Positions 53,638 to 62,851 are shown, counted from the stretch's first letter. The stretch is DNA of 64,000 nt from Prevotella heparinolytica (GCF_004342845.1 NZ_SLXB01000010.1:1-64000), one strand, 5' to 3'. Notes: a model not told the origin generated them from the sequence alone. Program-made: numbers and translations.

Positions 53638-54801
53638 TTAATAATGAAGTCTCTTCTTTGTAAAGGCGAAGTGTGCGGGTATGTCGCCCGTGCGGACACT
53701 CCATTTCTTACGCCCGTCGGGAGTAAAGCAATAAAGGTCTCCCGGAGATACGTAATTGCCGGCATCGGTGATATAGAACTCGTGCGTATCGGGGTTGACA
53801 GCTATGCCGTAGGGCATCTTGATTCTCCGTTCCGTATTGTCCGTGATAAAGCGGCGGGTGACGATATCCCGGCTTCGGGTATCGATAATGGCATAGCTGA
53901 AAGTCCACGAATTGGTGACGTAGCTCCATTCCGTTCCGTAGATATAGAGGGAGTCGCCCGACAGGGTCATTTCGGTGTTCGCCACGTCGAGAGCATCGCA
54001 AACGGTATCGGTACGCGGGTCGATGACGTAGGTCTTGGAATGTACACCATAGTAGTCGCCTCGCGATGAAACCCAGATATAGCCCTGCCGGTCTACCTCT
54101 AACCGATGAAGGTTGATGGCCACATCGATGGTGTTGACGACGCGGAAAGTCTGCAAGTCGATGACAGACACGGTTCGGTCGTAGTTGGGGAAGCGGTAAC
54201 CGCCCGAGTTGGCCACGTAGAGCCGGCCGTCGTAAACCACCAGTTCATCGGGTTGATACCCCACGTTGCAAGTATCTACAACAGCCAGGCGGTCGATGTC
54301 TATCTTGGCCACGTATCCCAAGCGGGCATTGGGGTCTAACTGCACGGGGCCGGCGTAAGAACTGACATAAGCATAACGGCCGGAAAAGGTGATGTAGCGG
54401 CAGTTGGGAATGGAGATTTGAGTGATGTGCCGCGCATCGGTCTGGTTCATCACCTCCACGAAGTGAGAGCAGTTGATGACCGCCCATATCTTGCCGTCGT
54501 AAATCTGTATGTCGTTGCCCACGTCGCCCAACTCTTGCACCACACCCGGATTGGCTTGCGCATAAATATTGCGGATGTACTTGCCCGTCAAGGCGTCGTA
54601 GTAGTCGAGGGTGCACTTGTTCGATCCCATGTTCCCCTCGTTGAGCAGGAAGAACCCTTTAATGTCGGTGCTTAGATCCTCCGGCGAGGGCTCCACCTGC
54701 TCCTCCTGATGAGGGATGATGTTCTCGTCGTCGCTGCGGCAGGCCGATATGGCCACACAGAGCGACAGAAATGCCATCAAATACTCCACTAACCTTTTCA
54801 T
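53638..54801 (-). CDS. btuG: BtuG-like beta-propeller cobalamin-binding lipoprotein
   Basis: 387 residues. Lipobox CVAISACRSDDEN. The mature part is a seven-bladed YncE-like propeller with repeated blades (GFFLLNEGNMGSNKCTLDYYD, VAKIDIDRLAVVDTCNVGYQPDELVVYDGRLYVANSGGY, VSVIDLQTFRVVNTIDVA). BtuG of B. thetaiotaomicron binds cobalamin very tightly at the cell surface and sits on BtuB. Here the gene overlaps the receptor stop by 4 bp (ATGA), which supports the same partnership. Confidence 0.85.
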   Translation of the reverse strand: MKRLVEYLMAFLSLCVAISACRSDDENIIPHQEEQVEPSPEDLSTDIKGFFLLNEGNMGSNKCTLDYYDALTGKYIRNIYAQANPGVVQELGDVGNDIQIYDGKIWAVINCSHFVEVMNQTDARHITQISIPNCRYITFSGRYAYVSSYAGPVQLDPNARLGYVAKIDIDRLAVVDTCNVGYQPDELVVYDGRLYVANSGGYRFPNYDRTVSVIDLQTFRVVNTIDVAINLHRLEVDRQGYIWVSSRGDYYGVHSKTYVIDPRTDTVCDALDVANTEMTLSGDSLYIYGTEWSYVTNSWTFSYAIIDTRSRDIVTRRFITDNTERRIKMPYGIAVNPDTHEFYITDAGNYVSPGDLYCFTPDGRKKWSVRTGDIPAHFAFTKKRLHY

Positions 54802-56852
54802 ATCATTACATTTAATTTTACTTTGAAGTTAGTACCCGGCATGGGATAGCACTGCACCACTTCGTATTGCTGATTGAAGATATTATTGACTTCGGCCGTA
54901 ACTCGTAACACCCACCTGCGGAAAGGGAAACTGCACGACAGCGACAGGTCGCTGGTATACCACGGCTTGGTGTAATTCTCCGGAATGTTGGCGCTCGCCT
55001 CGTAGCGCTCGCCGGTGTAGATGAAGCTGTAATTGGCCGTCCATTGGCGGTAGGCGGCGGTGATGATGGCCGAAAAGGCATGCCACGGGATGTAGGGCAA
55101 TTGTCCGCCGTAGAAGCGGCTTTTCTTGTCCGTATGGTCCATAGCCTTGTTGTAAGTGTATGTGACGTGAGAAGACACATCGGCCTTTCCCAAGCGCCAG
55201 TCTGCCTTTACCGAGGCATCAAGTCCCCAAATATGGCACAAGCCGAAGTTCATCATTGTCCAGCGGAACTGGTTGCTGGTGGGCATAGCCACGATTTTAT
55301 CCTCCACTTCGTTGTAGTAGCCGTCGGCTTGCAACTCTATCCTTTTGAGGATGCGGCCGGGCCGGGACTTGCCGTATGTAAGCCCGACGTCGTACTGCGT
55401 GGTGTATTCGGGCTTCAAATCCTTGTTGCCGATGAAGGTATAATAGAGGTCGTTGAACGTGGGCATGCGGAATATGCGTTTGTAGAAAGCGCGAAGTGCA
55501 AGTTGGTCGGTCGAGGTGACGAATGGCTTGTAGCTGAATGCCACGGTGGGAGTCAGCTTGCTTTTATCGCCGGCCGCCCCGCCGCTCTTGCGGGTATGGT
55601 CGGCGGCATAAGTATGGAGCAGCGAGAATTGTGCGGAGAGCCTGTCCCAATGCAGACTTGCAGACAGGGCGGATAGAAACGTCCACCGTGTAGGATAGAC
55701 AAAGTTCACGAGGTCTGCATTGAGATGGTTGTACTGTATGTCGTTGGAGAGGGAGACCGACCACCATTCGCATACATCATAGAGGTGCGAGGCCGAGAAG
55801 TAGGCTTCGGTCTGGCGATAATGGTTGTCGGTGTACATCGTGGTCACATCCAGCCGCGGGTCGCTGAGATAGTGCAGGTAATCGTAAGCCGCTTTGACAT
55901 TTGCAAGCAGTGTATAACGGTCGGTGAATTGGCGGCGCAGCGAACCTTGTCCGAACACCGAGGTGTCCCATTGACGGTCTTGATGGCGGAACTTGCCGGG
56001 TTCTTCACGCACGGCGGCACCGGGGAAGCCGCGTTCGCTGTTGTAGAAATAAACCTTGGCACGCCACTCGCCGCGGGGAATCCGGCCGAACAAAGCTGTC
56101 TCCATACGAAAAGCACGCACATCGCCGTTATGGCGTACCTCGGTGGTATCGTATCCGTTCTTTTTGGCATAGCGGAAACGGTAGCGTCCCGAAGTAGTCA
56201 TATACTCGGTGCTGAGCTGGGAGCTGAGGTTGTCGGAAAGCTTATGTTCCCACAGGACAGAAGGGTTATAGGTGTCAAACGACCCGGCTTTGAGTGCAAT
56301 ATTGAGGTTATCTTTCTTGTCTTTCCCGGCAAATTCGGGCTTGCGTGTCTGCAGATAGACGGCCGATGCCGATGCGAAATCTCTGGCGGGTTGCAGAATG
56401 GTGGACTTTTGCCCGTTGTAGAGTTGCAGAGCCTCCATATTATCGAGTGAAAAGCGACCTAAATCTATCTGACCGTTCTGTGCATTGCCCAGTTGTACGC
56501 CATCATAGAAAACTCCCGTATGGTTGGTGCCTAAAGAACGCACGTTGACGGTTTTCAGTCCGCCGATGCCGCCATAGTCCTTGATTTGTACACCTGCGAA
56601 GTAACGCATGGCGTCGGCCACGCTGTGAACGCTCAGTCGTTGAAGTTCCTTGCCAGAAAGTTGTTGTACGGGAATTATGGTGTGGCGAGACTGCTGTGCC
56701 GTGATGACAACCTCCGACAAATGCTGAACACTGTCGAGGCGGCTCGGCTTTTCCGAATCTCCGACATGCTGCGCCATCATACACTTGGCAAATGCGCACA
56801 ACACAAATACCGGCAGCAAGCGTCTGCTGAATATGAGTTTCCTTCTTGACAT
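54798..56852 (-). CDS. btuB: TonB-dependent cobalamin receptor, BtuB-like
   Basis: 684 residues from the ATG at 56852; the ATG at 56897 lies at the edge of the riboswitch and is less likely. It has a signal peptide, a TonB box (LSEVVITA), a plug domain (VQQLSGKELQRLSVHSVADAMRYFAGVQIKDYGGIGG) and a 22-strand barrel ending FKVKLNVMI. A cobalamin riboswitch lies directly upstream, which fixes the likely ligand as B12 or another cobamide. It is the first gene of a five-gene operon. Confidence 0.92.
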   Translation of the reverse strand: MSRRKLIFSRRLLPVFVLCAFAKCMMAQHVGDSEKPSRLDSVQHLSEVVITAQQSRHTIIPVQQLSGKELQRLSVHSVADAMRYFAGVQIKDYGGIGGLKTVNVRSLGTNHTGVFYDGVQLGNAQNGQIDLGRFSLDNMEALQLYNGQKSTILQPARDFASASAVYLQTRKPEFAGKDKKDNLNIALKAGSFDTYNPSVLWEHKLSDNLSSQLSTEYMTTSGRYRFRYAKKNGYDTTEVRHNGDVRAFRMETALFGRIPRGEWRAKVYFYNSERGFPGAAVREEPGKFRHQDRQWDTSVFGQGSLRRQFTDRYTLLANVKAAYDYLHYLSDPRLDVTTMYTDNHYRQTEAYFSASHLYDVCEWWSVSLSNDIQYNHLNADLVNFVYPTRWTFLSALSASLHWDRLSAQFSLLHTYAADHTRKSGGAAGDKSKLTPTVAFSYKPFVTSTDQLALRAFYKRIFRMPTFNDLYYTFIGNKDLKPEYTTQYDVGLTYGKSRPGRILKRIELQADGYYNEVEDKIVAMPTSNQFRWTMMNFGLCHIWGLDASVKADWRLGKADVSSHVTYTYNKAMDHTDKKSRFYGGQLPYIPWHAFSAIITAAYRQWTANYSFIYTGERYEASANIPENYTKPWYTSDLSLSCSFPFRRWVLRVTAEVNNIFNQQYEVVQCYPMPGTNFKVKLNVMI

Positions 56853-56884
56853 TTTCAATCTTAGCCCATCCCGAGGGTGCTTTG

Positions 56885-57045
56885 AATGACAATGCAAAAG
56901 GCAGGTCTTCTGACTTGTCGCCCGATGGCAAACGTCTTCCCAAGAATCTCAGTGACGTCATGTTTGCCCGAAAATGCGACTTACAGCTGCAGGACAGTTC
57001 GGGATTTTCACCCGATTCCCTTTTAATCATCCGGTTGCGGGGTCG
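56885..57045 (-). ncRNA. Cobalamin (B12) riboswitch
   Basis: On the minus strand the conserved core reads GGTGAAAATCCCGAACTGTC followed by CTGCAGCTGTAA. A GTCACTGAGATTCTTGGGAAG segment with the B12-box character follows, then GAAGACCTGCC. It lies between tadA and btuB and should lower expression of the five-gene uptake operon when cobalamin is abundant. Confidence 0.92.
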
Positions 57046-57144
57046 ATAGTTTAGAATAAACCCGGATAAACGGATGAACCAAATGCGGTGTAAAGGTATG
57101 ATTTTTTAGGATAAAATAGCAAACTTTTCAGAAGAAAGTAGAAA

Positions 57145-57612
57145 TTAGCGACGCTTGGCGGCAAAAAACTCTTTCATCAATGCGGCAGACTCTTCTGCAA
57201 GTATCCCCTTTACCACTATTGTTTTAGGATGCAATGCCTGTGGAGCATAGCGCCGATATCCCCGCTTCTCATCTTCGGCGCCAAACACCAGACGCCCCAT
57301 CTGTGCCCAAGCGATGGCACCGGCGCACATCACACAAGGTTCCACTGTGACATAAAGCGTACATTCATTCAGGTATTTCCCACCAAGCGTTGCAGCCGCA
57401 GCAGTGATGGCCTGCATCTCGGCATGGGCCGTGACGTCGGTCAAAGTTTCCGTCAGGTTATGCGCACGGGCTATGATACGTTCTTTGCACACCACCACCG
57501 CACCTACGGGAACTTCGCCCCGTTCACCGGCCTTTTGCGCTTCGAGAAGCGCTTGCTTCATATAATGCGTATCGTCCACGAGAGTATCTGATTTATTCCA
57601 TCGGTTTGTCAT
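57145..57612 (-). CDS. tadA: tRNA-specific adenosine deaminase
   Basis: 155 residues. The zinc deaminase motifs are HAEMQAI and PCVMCAGAIAWAQMGRLVFG. GEVPVGAVVV is the usual start of the fold. It converts A34 to inosine in tRNA-Arg and is an essential small cytoplasmic enzyme. ATG at 57612 is used here; an internal ATG at 57561 is possible. The inverted 11-bp repeat array lies just upstream of this start. Confidence 0.94.
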   Translation of the reverse strand: MTNRWNKSDTLVDDTHYMKQALLEAQKAGERGEVPVGAVVVCKERIIARAHNLTETLTDVTAHAEMQAITAAAATLGGKYLNECTLYVTVEPCVMCAGAIAWAQMGRLVFGAEDEKRGYRRYAPQALHPKTIVVKGILAEESAALMKEFFAAKRR

Positions 57613-57625
57613 TATTTATCGCTCC

Positions 57626-57844
57626 GTATCAACTTCGTACCATCTTCTTATCATGTTCTTATCATGTTCTTGTCATGTTCTTGTTATGTTCTTATCGTCT
57701 TCGTATCATGTTCGTATCATCTTTTTACCATCTTCGTATGTCCTTCGTCTCTATAGACAAGGAACAAACAAGGAATAAATACGGAACATATACGGAATAA
57801 ATGCGGTTCTGACAAGGTTCTGATACGGGAAAAAGCGGCTTCGT
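57626..57844. repeat. Inverted double array with 11-bp period (11 + 8 units)
   Basis: Eleven consecutive 11-bp units run from 57626 to 57746 (consensus KTATCATSTTC, for example GTATCATGTTC, TTATCATGTTC). After a 10-bp centre, GTCTCTATAG (57747-57756), eight more 11-bp units run from 57757 to 57844 in reverse sense (ATACGGAACAT, ACAAGGAATAA). GTC-TCTATA-GAC at 57747-57758 is itself palindromic. No frame is conserved. It fills the space between the 57844-58077 gene and tadA. Confidence 0.92.
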
Positions 57845-58077
57845 CATCTCCTCATATCATGTTCGCCGAATAAGGTCGGATAGTCCTCTTCCATATTTTT
57901 ATGGATAAACATAAGGATGGTCTCGCGCAACCAGCGCGACTTGTTCGTTATCTTATACCTTTCAAGATAACGGTCCACGATGCGCTGTTCTTCTTCGCTC
58001 ATCAGGCACACCATGCGCTGTTCGCGTTTCGGTTCTTCGGGTGTTGCTTTTGCACACGTTTTATCTCTCTTTCTCAT
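57844..58077 (-). CDS. Small basic DNA-binding-like protein
   Basis: 77 residues, basic at both ends. The core VCLMSEEEQRIVDRYLERYKITNKSRWLRETILMFIHKNM looks like a ribbon-helix-helix: one strand followed by two helices with a polar turn. RHH proteins bind DNA as dimers, often at repeated operators. The 11-bp array starts exactly at its stop codon, so it could be a ligand of this protein. This is inference only. Confidence 0.65.
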   Translation of the reverse strand: MRKRDKTCAKATPEEPKREQRMVCLMSEEEQRIVDRYLERYKITNKSRWLRETILMFIHKNMEEDYPTLFGEHDMRR

Positions 58078-58698
58078 ATCTTCTGCAAAATTACTTTTAC
58101 TTCCGTAAAAACAAAACGAACCTGCATGTTTTTTACACCCAAAGCCTTAAGGGCACGGCCTAAGCCTCTTTTCATGGCAATTTTCCGACTTTTTTCGGTA
58201 CGTTGCACACCTGCTCCCACACTCTTTGTCCATAGGTTGCGGATGCTTATCCGCAGCGTGCGTTTACCCGTTCGCACACTGCGTTTTTATATCCGTGCAC
58301 CGCAAACAGAGATGCATACACGAATCGTACAACTTTTCTCCGTGCATCGAACAGCTTTGGAGTATATACCGAACAGCTTTTCGCTATACATCCACCTTCG
58401 CTCATCCGCACTTCGCATCCACACCGCACATTCTGTCACACTTCCTAAAACAGAAAACCAGTTCAGCAAAACAACGGAGAATCTAAACGAAAGAGAAACA
58501 ACGCATGCGAAACGGCAATGAATACGGGAGACTATTCGTGGGAGATGCCTTCAGTACGGACTAAAACGAGCGGCAGCTCGGCACTTTTCGGGCACTTCAG
58601 CCGAGATTTTCGCTGTACGCAACAGTTTTTTCCTTTGTTTATTTTTGCAAGAAGAAGAAAAAACGTATTTTTGGGAATCTTTAAAATAACTTAGAAGA
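58078..58698. other. Non-coding region with a 22-bp periodic segment
   Basis: 621 bp. CG[TA]ACA[AG]CTTT recurs at 58326, 58348 and 58370, exactly 22 bp apart, and weaker 11-bp phasing can be traced toward 58430. Its end carries a probable promoter for the S41 gene (TTTG 58644-58647, TATTTTTG 58666-58673). ORFs of up to 206 codons cross this stretch but have low-complexity, His/Thr-rich sequences and are not convincing. Confidence 0.6.
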
Positions 58699-60471
58699 AT
58701 GAAACAGATACATTATTTCATTTTCTGTTTGCTCGCAGTAGCTGCAATCAGCCTTAGCTCATGTGAAAAAGACAAGGACAAAGTTGTTCAACCGGCCATA
58801 ACCAACCAGAGCTGGCAAGAGGGAGTGCCCGTGGAAATCACTCCCAACGAAACGCTGACCGTGACTTTTAATGCTGCCGCCAAATGGAGAGCAGGCACCA
58901 ACTCCATCTGGTGTGAAATTCTTAACAAATCGGGGAACGCAGGAAAAAGCACCCTGCAGCTTTTAACAAAATCCGGCACCACAACCGATCGGACTTCCGA
59001 GATACTCATCACCGTGGAGGGATATGACAAGGCTGTCAGCTTCCAAGTGACACAAAAAGCCGGCGAAGTTCCTCAGGAAGAAACAGAAGACATGAAGGTC
59101 AACACAAAGGTGGCCGAGTATCTAAGAAAAAACTATCTGTGGAATGATGAGTACAAGACAATGCCCCTTGACTATACAAAGAATTATGAGGACTTTTTCT
59201 ATGGGACTCTGGAGGCCATGAAAACCAACACCCTAGATAAGAAGCCATATACCGGAAACGATGGGAACACCTACTATAGCCTCTTCTCTTATATCCAAAA
59301 GAAAAATCCCATCACCAAGACCCGTGCCAAGCTGGTGGAAAAAGAACTCAGCTATAGCTTCGGCATCACAGGCATCACTCCTTTTCTCATAGGCAATGAC
59401 TCTGTTTGCTTCGCCATACAGGGCGTATATCCCGACTCACCCGCTACGGCCGCAGGCCTAAAGCGAGGAACTATAATCGGCAAGATAAACAATGAAAGGC
59501 TAAGCGAAAGCAATTGGGGAAAAAAATATTACGCACTGCGGTCACCAGATGCAATCTCATCCCTCACCCTGACGGAAATAGAGGTTGTAAACAAAAAGTG
59601 GGAAGAGGCCAAGAATATCAGTCTGACTTCGGACGCAATATACCTGAACCCCGTAATCACAAGCAAAGTGACAGAGATAGACGGGCACAAGATAGGCTAT
59701 TTAGTCTATTCGGAGTTCGAAGCGGCTTTCGACCAAGAGCTGTTCGACGTTTTCAAGAAGTTCAAGACCCACAACGTCACCGATCTGATTCTGGACTTAC
59801 GCTACAACGGTGGCGGACACACCATCTCCGCCAACCTGATAGCAAGCTGTATTGCAGCCGAAACTTCCGAAGGAAAAGTCTTCTCAAGTTTGCGCTTCAA
59901 TAAAGAAAGAATGGAAAAGCGCGGCAACAAGCGCAAGGATGAGCCGTTCACATACCCCGACCTCTATCCCAATCTGGATGAAAAGCTGACGGAGGGTGGC
60001 CTCGGTCTGAAAAAAGTATACTGCCTCGTGGGAGAAGGCACAGCTTCATCGAGTGAACTGGTAATCAACAGCCTGAAAGGAATCGATTTGGAAGTTATAT
60101 TGATAGGCAAAACCACCACAGGCAAAAATGTAGGTATGGAAGTGGAGAACTTTGCTGTTGAAGGAAACATCTATGAAGTAGTCCCCATCACATTCCAAAG
60201 CTACAACGCCAAAGGATTCGGAGACTACGAAAAAGGCTTCAAGCCGGACTGGGATATGAACGAGACGGTTCAAATCAAAATATATCCGGATTACGGCACA
60301 GACGATGAACCTCTGTATGCCAAGGCCATTGAGTTGATCACCGGAAAGAGTCCGATGAAGAGCACCAGCACACGCAGCACAGGCAAGGCTTTGAAAGTTC
60401 AGGAAATCAAAGCCCCCGCCATATACCGCCCGGGCTATAACGCCATGCTGAAGAAATACGAGGAAGACTAA
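58699..60471 (+). CDS. S41-family peptidase lipoprotein
   Basis: 590 residues. Lipobox AAISLSSCEKD. An N-terminal Ig/BACON-like domain (about 30-125) is followed by an S41 N-terminal helical part and a PDZ-like region (VYPDSPATAAGLKRGTIIGKIN). The peptidase core has LILDLRYNGGGH, the nucleophile in VGEGTASSSELVIN and the Lys in IGKTTTGKNVG. It is a probable envelope carboxy-terminal-processing-type protease. It overlaps the next gene by one base (TAATG). Confidence 0.92.
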   Translation: MKQIHYFIFCLLAVAAISLSSCEKDKDKVVQPAITNQSWQEGVPVEITPNETLTVTFNAAAKWRAGTNSIWCEILNKSGNAGKSTLQLLTKSGTTTDRTSEILITVEGYDKAVSFQVTQKAGEVPQEETEDMKVNTKVAEYLRKNYLWNDEYKTMPLDYTKNYEDFFYGTLEAMKTNTLDKKPYTGNDGNTYYSLFSYIQKKNPITKTRAKLVEKELSYSFGITGITPFLIGNDSVCFAIQGVYPDSPATAAGLKRGTIIGKINNERLSESNWGKKYYALRSPDAISSLTLTEIEVVNKKWEEAKNISLTSDAIYLNPVITSKVTEIDGHKIGYLVYSEFEAAFDQELFDVFKKFKTHNVTDLILDLRYNGGGHTISANLIASCIAAETSEGKVFSSLRFNKERMEKRGNKRKDEPFTYPDLYPNLDEKLTEGGLGLKKVYCLVGEGTASSSELVINSLKGIDLEVILIGKTTTGKNVGMEVENFAVEGNIYEVVPITFQSYNAKGFGDYEKGFKPDWDMNETVQIKIYPDYGTDDEPLYAKAIELITGKSPMKSTSTRSTGKALKVQEIKAPAIYRPGYNAMLKKYEED

Positions 60472-60839
60472 TGGCCAAGCACAATCTGCTTGGTGCAGCC
60501 GGCGAAGATGCCGTAGCCGAATATCTGAAGAAACACGGTTACGGCATCCTCCACCGCAACTGGAGGAAGAACCATCTGGAGCTGGACATTGTAGCTACCA
60601 AAGACGATGAACTGATCGTCGTAGAAGTGAAGACCCGTAGAAATACGGACTATATTGAGCCACAGGATGCCGTGAATTGGCAGAAGATACGCCGCATCGT
60701 TGTAGCCGCTGATGCCTATATCAAGCACTTTGGCATAGATGCTGCCGTTCGATTCGACATCATTACCGCCGTAGGCCAACCCGGAGCATTCCGAATAGAG
60801 CACATTAAGGATGCTTTCTATCCGCCGATGTTCGGATAG
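60471..60839 (+). CDS. YraN-family (UPF0102) putative endonuclease
   Basis: 122 residues. It begins NLLGAAGEDAVAEYLKKHGY and has the restriction-like core NHLELDIVATKDDELIVVEVKTRRN, with D, E and K in the PD-(D/E)XK arrangement. This family is widespread and its role is uncertain. The gene directly follows the S41 peptidase gene. Confidence 0.92.
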   Translation: MAKHNLLGAAGEDAVAEYLKKHGYGILHRNWRKNHLELDIVATKDDELIVVEVKTRRNTDYIEPQDAVNWQKIRRIVVAADAYIKHFGIDAAVRFDIITAVGQPGAFRIEHIKDAFYPPMFG

Positions 60840-60878
60840 AAAGAGAATGAGAAACGAAGAATCATTAATGTATATAGC

Positions 60879-61235
60879 ATGGATATAGAAAGTGTTCGCG
60901 AATATTGCCTGAGAAAAAAAGCGGTCACCGAATGCATGCCGTTCGATGAATACGCGCTCGTCATGAAAGTCATGGACAAGATGTTCGCACTCATCGACTT
61001 GGAGAGTGCCAACAAAGTCTGCCTGAAATGCGACCCCGAATACGCCCTCGAACTACGCGAACACCATTCTGCCATCGAAGCAGCTTATCACTTCAACAAG
61101 AAGTACTGGAACCAAATCTTTTTGGACGGAGACGTTGATGATAAGCTGGTGAAGCACCTGATAGATCACTCTTACGAAGAAGTATTGAAGAAGTTCACCA
61201 AAAAAATGCGTACCGAATATGAGACCATGCCCTGA
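60879..61235 (+). CDS. MmcQ/YjbR-family protein
   Basis: 118 residues. Typical pattern: REYCLRKKAVTECMPFDEYALVMKVMDKMFALIDLE and KYWNQIFLDGDVDDKLVKHLIDHSYEEVLKK. The fold is related to the CyaY-like/YjbR DNA-binding proteins. No enzyme activity is known. Its end overlaps birA by 17 bp. Confidence 0.9.
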   Translation: MDIESVREYCLRKKAVTECMPFDEYALVMKVMDKMFALIDLESANKVCLKCDPEYALELREHHSAIEAAYHFNKKYWNQIFLDGDVDDKLVKHLIDHSYEEVLKKFTKKMRTEYETMP

Positions 61236-61992
61236 CACATTCCCGTTCCCGTTGGTTGCTTTGGACGAAACAGACTCCACCAACCAGCACCTCAGCCGGC
61301 TCTGCAACGAGCGGCAGGAAGCAATTGCGGAATTCACGACCGTTGTTGCCGAGTTTCAAACCGCCGGAAAAGGTCAGCGTGGCAATACATGGGAAGCCGA
61401 AGAAGGCAAGAATTTACTTTTCAGCTTCGTATTGTATCCCACATTTTTGGAAGCCCGCCGACAGTTCATCCTCTCGCAAATCGTTTCTCTCGCCATCAAG
61501 GAAGAACTCAGCAGATGGTCGGACGAGATCACCATCAAATGGCCGAACGACATCTATTGGAAAGACAAGAAAATCTGTGGCATATTGATAGAGAACGACC
61601 TTGCAGGGCATAACATCGCACGTACTATCTCCGGCATCGGAATCAATATCAATCAGGAACTCTTCCATAGCGATGCCCCCAACCCGGTATCATTGAAACA
61701 AATCACCGGCAAGGAGCACGACCGGCATACCATTCTGGCTCACATCCTTCAGCGAATAGAAACCTACTACAACAGCTTGCGGACGGAGGAGCCCAATATC
61801 TATTCGGCCGAGATTGCCACCCGCTATGCCCGCTCCCTATACCGCCGTCGAGGACTTCATCCTTATGAAGATGCCAACGGTAAATTCCTTGCCCGCCTGC
61901 TCCGCGTAGAGCAAGACGGACGCCTTATTCTGGAAGATGAAAGCGGACGAGAACGGCAGTACCTGTTCAAAGAGGTACAATATGTGATATAG
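61219..61992 (+). CDS. birA: Biotin-[acetyl-CoA-carboxylase] ligase
   Basis: 257 residues, the short form without an N-terminal regulatory HTH. It attaches biotin to carboxylase carrier proteins. Motifs: ALDETDSTNQHLSRL, GKGQRGNTWEAEEGKNLLFS and IKWPNDIYWKDKKICGILIE. The C-terminal SH3-like domain is present. The start at 61219 overlaps the YjbR gene, so translation is coupled. Confidence 0.94.
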   Translation: MRPCPDTFPFPLVALDETDSTNQHLSRLCNERQEAIAEFTTVVAEFQTAGKGQRGNTWEAEEGKNLLFSFVLYPTFLEARRQFILSQIVSLAIKEELSRWSDEITIKWPNDIYWKDKKICGILIENDLAGHNIARTISGIGININQELFHSDAPNPVSLKQITGKEHDRHTILAHILQRIETYYNSLRTEEPNIYSAEIATRYARSLYRRRGLHPYEDANGKFLARLLRVEQDGRLILEDESGRERQYLFKEVQYVI

Positions 61993-62038
61993 GAAGCGTC
62001 CTGTGTTGTGCAGTCATAATAAAGGACAGGGAAGAATC

Positions 62039-62719
62039 TTATTTGATTTCCGCCTCTATCTTCTTTATCCTTTCCAGCGTATTGCCGGCTTCCATGGAAG
62101 GGAACAGCTGAAGTACCCTTTGCAGGTAGTTTTTGGCTTTGGTATAATTATTAATGAACAGATCGGACAGGCCGTTACGGTAGCGGGCATACTGCATTCG
62201 TGTAGGAGAAGAGAGCTTTTTGTAGTCATCATCCAGCTTCTTTCGATCCTTCTCGGCTTGCAGATAATAGTAGTTGCCTAAATAGATATTGGCTTGCAGA
62301 TTATCGCCGTCCAAGGTCAGCACCTTCTCGTAGAGCTTCGAGGCTTCTTTTTCCCTGCCTCTCATCAACTCCATCTCGGCACAAGCCACCAGCGCAGACA
62401 CGTCTTCGGGATGGCGCTGCAAGAACTCCCTATAAAAAAGGAAAGCCTTGTCGTAGTTCCGCTCTTCTTTGTAATGCACCGCCAATTCATTGGCCAAACG
62501 TGAAACGACCGCACTGTTCTTGTCAACGTTGGTCCAATAGAACATCTCCGTCTGGTCGGTACCGGCATCTGCCGCTTGGCGGAACAGGCTCACCGCATAC
62601 TCATCTTTACCGGCAGAAAGAGCCTCGGAGACTTTCTGCAACAACGTATTGACCGACTGTGCCGGGAGTGACAGCGGAAGAAGAAAAAAGAAAGAGAACA
62701 GTAAGGTCAGGGTTTTCAT
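62039..62719 (-). CDS. Exported TPR-repeat protein
   Basis: 226 residues from the ATG at 62719. The signal peptide ends in LSLPAQS. Three to four TPR-like helix pairs follow (AVSLFRQAADAGTDQ, DKAFLFYREFLQRHPEDVSALVACAEMEL, ASKLYEKVLTLDGDNLQANIYLGNYYY). It is a periplasmic scaffold of unknown partner. TATTTTTG on the minus strand at 62766-62773 is a likely -7 box. Confidence 0.85.
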   Translation of the reverse strand: MKTLTLLFSFFFLLPLSLPAQSVNTLLQKVSEALSAGKDEYAVSLFRQAADAGTDQTEMFYWTNVDKNSAVVSRLANELAVHYKEERNYDKAFLFYREFLQRHPEDVSALVACAEMELMRGREKEASKLYEKVLTLDGDNLQANIYLGNYYYLQAEKDRKKLDDDYKKLSSPTRMQYARYRNGLSDLFINNYTKAKNYLQRVLQLFPSMEAGNTLERIKKIEAEIK

Positions 62720-62851
62720 TTCCAAATAGTTTAAAAGTCCGATATATCTCATTGAAGTTCAATGACAAAAATACGAATTAGTGGCCTAATCTTCAATAGG
62801 GGAAAGTAGAAAAATAGTTAATCTTATTGGTCCGGATCGCCTTTTTCTGCG

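Noticed and set aside
57626..57844. CRISPR or coding repeat
   Set aside because: 11-bp units have no spacers, and no frame gives a conserved peptide. Long ORFs across it arise from lack of stops.
58226..58521. Overlapping ORFs in the region before the S41 gene
   Set aside because: Composition is low-complexity and both strands are open. The 22-bp periodicity explains the open frames better.
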